In this document: positions 60,930 through 64,000 of the stretch, in pieces | Position numbering within the stretch: the stretch's first letter is position 1 | How the letters are laid out: every line of letters begins with the position of its first letter | Source of the DNA: Fibrobacter sp. UWB4 | Lineage (GTDB): Bacteria > Fibrobacterota > Fibrobacteria > Fibrobacterales > Fibrobacteraceae | Assembly (NCBI RefSeq): GCF_002210345.1 | Contig: NZ_MWQI01000001.1 | Location: 1,140,223 to 1,204,222, forward strand | DNA: 64,000 nucleotides | Direction: 5' to 3' | Made by a program: the position numbers and the translations under genes | Notes under the pieces: generated by a model | Database searches by the model: none | Told to the model about the DNA's origin: nothing | The model's input: the letters and a program-made list of their open reading frames with translations, nothing else

Positions 60930-60950
60930 ATGTCCAATGGCTAATGGCCA
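60930..60950. repeat. Heptamer repeat, three units
   Basis: ATGTCCA, ATGGCTA, ATGGCCA in register. Confidence 0.6.
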
Positions 60951-61090
60951 TATAGTACAAGAAGTATCATTAAGACACTACATGTTTAATCCGCAGGGAA
61001 AAACATTCGTTTATTTGAAAATTTCGATAGCTAGCCTTAGGAAAAGTAATTAGATTTCATATTGTGTAAATTTGATTAGGAGAGTGGATC

Positions 61091-62065
61091 ATGAAAAAAT
61101 TTTTGTTGGCCGCACTTTGCGTCACGTCAGCCATTTACGCAGGTCCGTTTATCACATGGAACGGAGCTGATGACGACGCCCCCGACCAGATTCAAACAGG
61201 ACTCGACAACGGAACAGGAACGAGTGGATTCTGGTTCACCTACACAGACTATGTTGACGGAGGACAATCCATAGTCCATTGGGACATCGACATAAACCCT
61301 GAGCCACCATTCACACTAGAACCCATCATCTATGAATGCAAAGGAATATGCGGGACGGCTCGCCTCAGTAAAGGAACTTCAGCTTACAACCCATTTGTGG
61401 GTTTAGGCTTCAATGTTGCCGGAGAAATTTCAGAAAAAGATCGGACACTAGCCACTGGTGACGCTTCTACTTGGGGCGGACTCTGCGTGACCTACACATC
61501 GGATACAGACATAGCCCTGGAACTCGGCCTTGGCGAAAAAATTGACTCCACAATGAATTACGCAAACCCAGCCGTAACCCTCCCCGCCTCCCAAACGGAC
61601 AAAAGAGTTGTTGTGTCGTGGTCCGACTTTAAGCAACCTTCATCGTACGATGGAGCTGTCAAATTCGATGGCGAAGCTGCGGCAAAGCAACTCGCTATGG
61701 TCAGGTTCAAGATACAAGCAGAGGACGGCGATTACCGTTTTAACATTTGTGCTGTTGGTCCAAAAGATGGAACTTGCCCAGAAAAATGCGGCATCCCCAC
61801 CCCGCCGAACGATATCAAGATCGCTCGCGGAGTTTCTACAGTCAACGCTATTTTGGACGGTCGTGCACTCGGATTCACCGGAATTAAGTCCACTGCTACC
61901 GTTGAAGTGATAAATTCTCTTGGGCAAGTCGTGATGAAAGGCGCCATCAACAATGCGACGAGTAACGCAGCAACGCTTAACCTCGCCGCACTCGACGCAG
62001 GAATTTACATGGTACGCGTAAACGGGAAAAACGTCAATTTTGCAAAGAAGATTGTACTGAGGTAA
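61091..62065 (+). CDS. Secreted beta-sandwich protein with sorting tail (paralog 1)
   Basis: 324 residues with signal peptide (MKKFLLAALCVTSAIYAG). Residues about 20-240 read TWNGADDDAPDQIQTGLDN, GFWFTYTDYVDGGQS, GGLCVTYTSDTDIALELGLG, VVVSWSDFKQP and YRFNICAVGPKDGTCPEKCG; the pattern resembles the CBM11/CBM30-like carbohydrate-binding sandwich (inference). The last 75 residues are a sorting-type tail (VEVINSLGQVVMKG, AGIYMVRVNGK, KKIVLR). No catalytic residues found, so it may be a surface binding protein. AGGAGAG lies before the ATG. It is the first of three tandem copies. Confidence 0.8.
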   Translation: MKKFLLAALCVTSAIYAGPFITWNGADDDAPDQIQTGLDNGTGTSGFWFTYTDYVDGGQSIVHWDIDINPEPPFTLEPIIYECKGICGTARLSKGTSAYNPFVGLGFNVAGEISEKDRTLATGDASTWGGLCVTYTSDTDIALELGLGEKIDSTMNYANPAVTLPASQTDKRVVVSWSDFKQPSSYDGAVKFDGEAAAKQLAMVRFKIQAEDGDYRFNICAVGPKDGTCPEKCGIPTPPNDIKIARGVSTVNAILDGRALGFTGIKSTATVEVINSLGQVVMKGAINNATSNAATLNLAALDAGIYMVRVNGKNVNFAKKIVLR

Positions 62066-62081
62066 AACAGCACGAGATGGA

Positions 62082-62107
62082 GATTCCCGGTCAAGCCGGG
62101 AATGACA
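62082..62107. repeat. Dispersed ATGAC-type palindrome
   Basis: GATTCCCGGTCAAGCCGGGA followed by ATGACA: a 9-bp stem. It lies between the first and second paralogs and resembles the copy at 29080-29105. Confidence 0.7.
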
Positions 62108-62119
62108 TAGGAGGCGATG

Positions 62120-63085
62120 ATGAAAAAGATTACATTAGCAGCACTTTGCGTAGCAACGGCAACTTTTGCAGGCACTTTCGAAACCTGGAACGGAGCCGAT
62201 GGAGTTCCCGCAGTAGAAACAGGACTAGGCAACGAAACCAATACCTACGGAATATGGTACGATTTTAATGACTCCTTCAGTGGCGGTGAATCAAAAATTA
62301 TATATCCAGTTCCTCCATGTCACGAATATGAAACATGCGAACCTCACTATATGGATGCGGTTATCGCGCATTGTGAAGGAATATGCGGAACTGCCACTCT
62401 TAATAGCGGCACATTGACAACAAAACCGTTCTCCGGCATAGGATTTAACATAGTCGGAGAAACCTCAACCACAGACAAGACTTTAGTCGCGGGCAACGCC
62501 TCCGCCTGGGCTGGACTCTGCGTGACCTACACGTCGGATACGGACATATCCCTGGAACTCGGGCTTGGCGAAAAAATTGATTCAACGATGAATTACGCAA
62601 ACCCAGCCGTAACCCTCCCCGCCTCCCAAACGGACAAAAGGGTTGTTGTATCTTGGTCCGACTTTAAGCAACCTTCATGGTACGATGGCTCCGTCAAATT
62701 CGACGGAGAAACAGCTGCCAAACAGCTTGTCGGAGTTCATTTTAAGATTCAGGCAGAACCGGGCGAATACGAATTCAGAATTTGTGCTGTTGGTCCAAAA
62801 GATGGGACTTGCCCAGAAAAATGCGGCATTCCCACCCCGCCGGACGATATCAAGATCGCTCGCGGAACATCCGCAGTAAGCGCAGTTTTGAACGGGCGCA
62901 TGCTCGGATTCACGGGCATCAAGACCTCCGCAACCGTCGAAGTGATGAACTCGCTCGGGCAAGTCGTGACGAAGGGCGCCATCAACAACGCGACGCTTAA
63001 CCTCGCCCACCTTGACGCTGGAATTTACATGATCCACGTTACGGGTAAAGCCGTTAATTTCACAAACAGGATTGTGGTAAGGTAA
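62120..63085 (+). CDS. Secreted beta-sandwich protein with sorting tail (paralog 2)
   Basis: 321 residues from the second ATG (AGGAGG five bases upstream); the first ATG at 62117 is only two bases from it. Signal peptide, sandwich (WNGADGVPAVETGLGN, GIWYDFNDSFSGGES, GGL-like AGLCVTYTSDTDISLELG, VVVSWSDFKQPSWYDG) and tail (AGIYMIHVTGKAVNF, NRIVVR). The central part is almost identical in DNA to paralog 1 and the C-terminal third is identical to paralog 3, while the rest differs. This is a mosaic, as from gene conversion. Confidence 0.8.
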   Translation: MKKITLAALCVATATFAGTFETWNGADGVPAVETGLGNETNTYGIWYDFNDSFSGGESKIIYPVPPCHEYETCEPHYMDAVIAHCEGICGTATLNSGTLTTKPFSGIGFNIVGETSTTDKTLVAGNASAWAGLCVTYTSDTDISLELGLGEKIDSTMNYANPAVTLPASQTDKRVVVSWSDFKQPSWYDGSVKFDGETAAKQLVGVHFKIQAEPGEYEFRICAVGPKDGTCPEKCGIPTPPDDIKIARGTSAVSAVLNGRMLGFTGIKTSATVEVMNSLGQVVTKGAINNATLNLAHLDAGIYMIHVTGKAVNFTNRIVVR

Positions 63086-63089
63086 TCTC

Positions 63090-64000
63090 ATGAACAAGAA
63101 AAACGCTTTAGCCATCGCTCTTTGGGCAGCTTCATCAACGACATTTGCCGCAGGGCAGTTTGTCACTTGGAATTGTGCAGACGACAACATAACAGAAAAC
63201 ATTCAAACAGGACTTGGGAACGAAACCGAAACAAGCGGTTACTGGTTTGATTATCGAGACGACAACGATGGCGGCGAGTCCGCATTTATTTGTCCCTTTA
63301 CAATAGATCCACCCTTTATATACTGTTCCGCAGGAATTATGATCGAAGAATGCGGAGGTTTTTGTGGAACAGCGGACCTCGCCAAAGGATCAATGACCTC
63401 AAGCCCTTATATAGGTTTTGGATTCAATATCGTCGGTGAAAAATCCTCTACAGACCCCACTCCCTTAGCAGGCGACGCTTCAACATGGGGAGGACTATGC
63501 GTCACCTATTCTTCTGATGCAGACTTGAAACTCGAACTAGGTCTCGGTCCTGTAGTAGATTCAACCATCAATTACGCAAATCCGTCGGTTACACTCCCCG
63601 CTGCAAAAGCTCCCAACATGTTAAGAGGAAATACAAATCACGGCAACAAGGTAGTCGTCAGCTGGTCCGACTTCAAGCAGCCCTCCTGGTACGATGGTTC
63701 CGTAAAGATTGATGGCGAGACCGCAGCCAAGCAACTCGTAGCCGTCAAATTCAAGCTTCAAGCAGACCCGGGCCGCTACAATTTCAATATCTGTGCAGTC
63801 GGCCCCAAAGATGGAACCTGCCCAGAAAAATGCGGCATTCCCACCCCACCAGAAGCCATCAAGGTCACTCGCGGAACATCCGCAGTAAGCGCAGTTTTGA
63901 ACGGGCGCATGCTCGGATTCACGGGCATCAAGACCTCCGCAACCGTCGAAGTGATGAACTCGCTCGGGCAAGTCGTGACGAAGGGCGCCATCAACAACGC
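63090..64000 (+). CDS. Secreted beta-sandwich protein (paralog 3), cut by window end
   Basis: 303 residues visible from MNKKNALAIALWAASSTTFA (signal peptide). Same layout: WNCADDNITENIQTGLGN, GYWFDYRDDNDGGES, GGLCVTYSSDADLKLELGLG, then an extra Asn/Gly insert (MLRGNTNHGNK) before VVVSWSDFKQPSWYDG. The start lies four bases after the previous stop. The last 135 bp seen (63866-64000) equal 62866-63000 of paralog 2. The tail is expected just beyond the window. Confidence 0.78.
   Translation, partial: MNKKNALAIALWAASSTTFAAGQFVTWNCADDNITENIQTGLGNETETSGYWFDYRDDNDGGESAFICPFTIDPPFIYCSAGIMIEECGGFCGTADLAKGSMTSSPYIGFGFNIVGEKSSTDPTPLAGDASTWGGLCVTYSSDADLKLELGLGPVVDSTINYANPSVTLPAAKAPNMLRGNTNHGNKVVVSWSDFKQPSWYDGSVKIDGETAAKQLVAVKFKLQADPGRYNFNICAVGPKDGTCPEKCGIPTPPEAIKVTRGTSAVSAVLNGRMLGFTGIKTSATVEVMNSLGQVVTKGAINN

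Larger units (their letters stand above)
60727..61090. other. Intergenic region between GH43 and beta-sandwich genes
   Basis: About 360 bp, AT-rich, between divergent genes. It holds the GH43 leader motif, TATATATTTT before it, a heptamer run (60930-60950), and repeated GTCCACA words (60786, 60861) that may be protein-binding sites. No credible reading frame. Confidence 0.5.

Noticed and set aside
1..64000. CRISPR arrays, tRNA, rRNA, insertion sequences, prophage
   Set aside because: None seen. Tandem repeats found have 7-bp units, not repeat-spacer structure; no transposase, integrase or phage structural gene and no tRNA cloverleaf was recognised.

Overview
The window looks like chromosomal DNA of a Fibrobacter, close to the rumen cellulose degrader F. 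succinogenes. I infer this from the many secreted plant-cell-wall enzymes (GH8, GH10 and three GH43), the CBM6-plus-FPm-1-like modules in two GH43 proteins, serine-rich linkers, repeated sorting-type C-termini ending in Arg or Lys, TSP3/OmpA surface proteins, and frequent TATATT-type promoters. I found no phage, IS element, rRNA, tRNA or CRISPR array.

Layout. 1-6.5 kb: 5' two-thirds of smc, a lipoprotein/outer-membrane pair, a lone MBOAT acyltransferase and a small secreted protein, all on the minus strand. 6.8-9.2 kb: ilvBN with a good promoter and a terminator. 9.3-11.6 kb: two serine-rich lipoprotein-like peptides that share leader, central and C-terminal motifs, followed by an overlapping radical SAM/SPASM enzyme. 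This is the best candidate for a little-described maturation system. 11.7-16.4 kb: GH8 cellulase and three tandem envelope proteins with DTVYV repeats. 16.5-22.4 kb: gltBD behind a sigma-54-type promoter. 22.8-27.2 kb: FNT-family channel, GH43 and GH10 xylanolytic enzymes.

28-41 kb is mostly housekeeping: a YhcC-type radical SAM protein, apt, argH, purB, a subtilase, a 5'-nucleotidase lipoprotein, a nitroreductase and metG. 41-48.4 kb holds a DoxX/MauE-type membrane pair, three glycosyltransferases and a Wzi-like barrel (surface polysaccharide), then an AmgK/APH-like kinase translationally coupled to a PTS EIIA protein. 48.5-54.3 kb: a YejB-type permease, plant-type dapB, an ankyrin lipoprotein and a LysM lytic transglycosylase with small partner genes. 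54.3-56.5 kb: TSP3/OmpA protein. 56.7-60.7 kb: two more GH43 enzymes. 61-64 kb: three tandem secreted beta-sandwich paralogs that look mosaic through gene conversion; the third is cut by the window end.

Intergenic DNA is unusually structured. One family is a degenerate 7-bp tandem repeat (AGTNANT, AGTAGGA, TATGGGG) found at about ten places. A second is a dispersed imperfect palindrome ending in ATGAC. A third has CTCAAAGC...GCGACC units. Several genes lack a Shine-Dalgarno and have a TATATT-like hexamer 6-8 bp before the start codon, which suggests leaderless transcripts. Starts were chosen by Shine-Dalgarno position, signal-peptide position or this hexamer.
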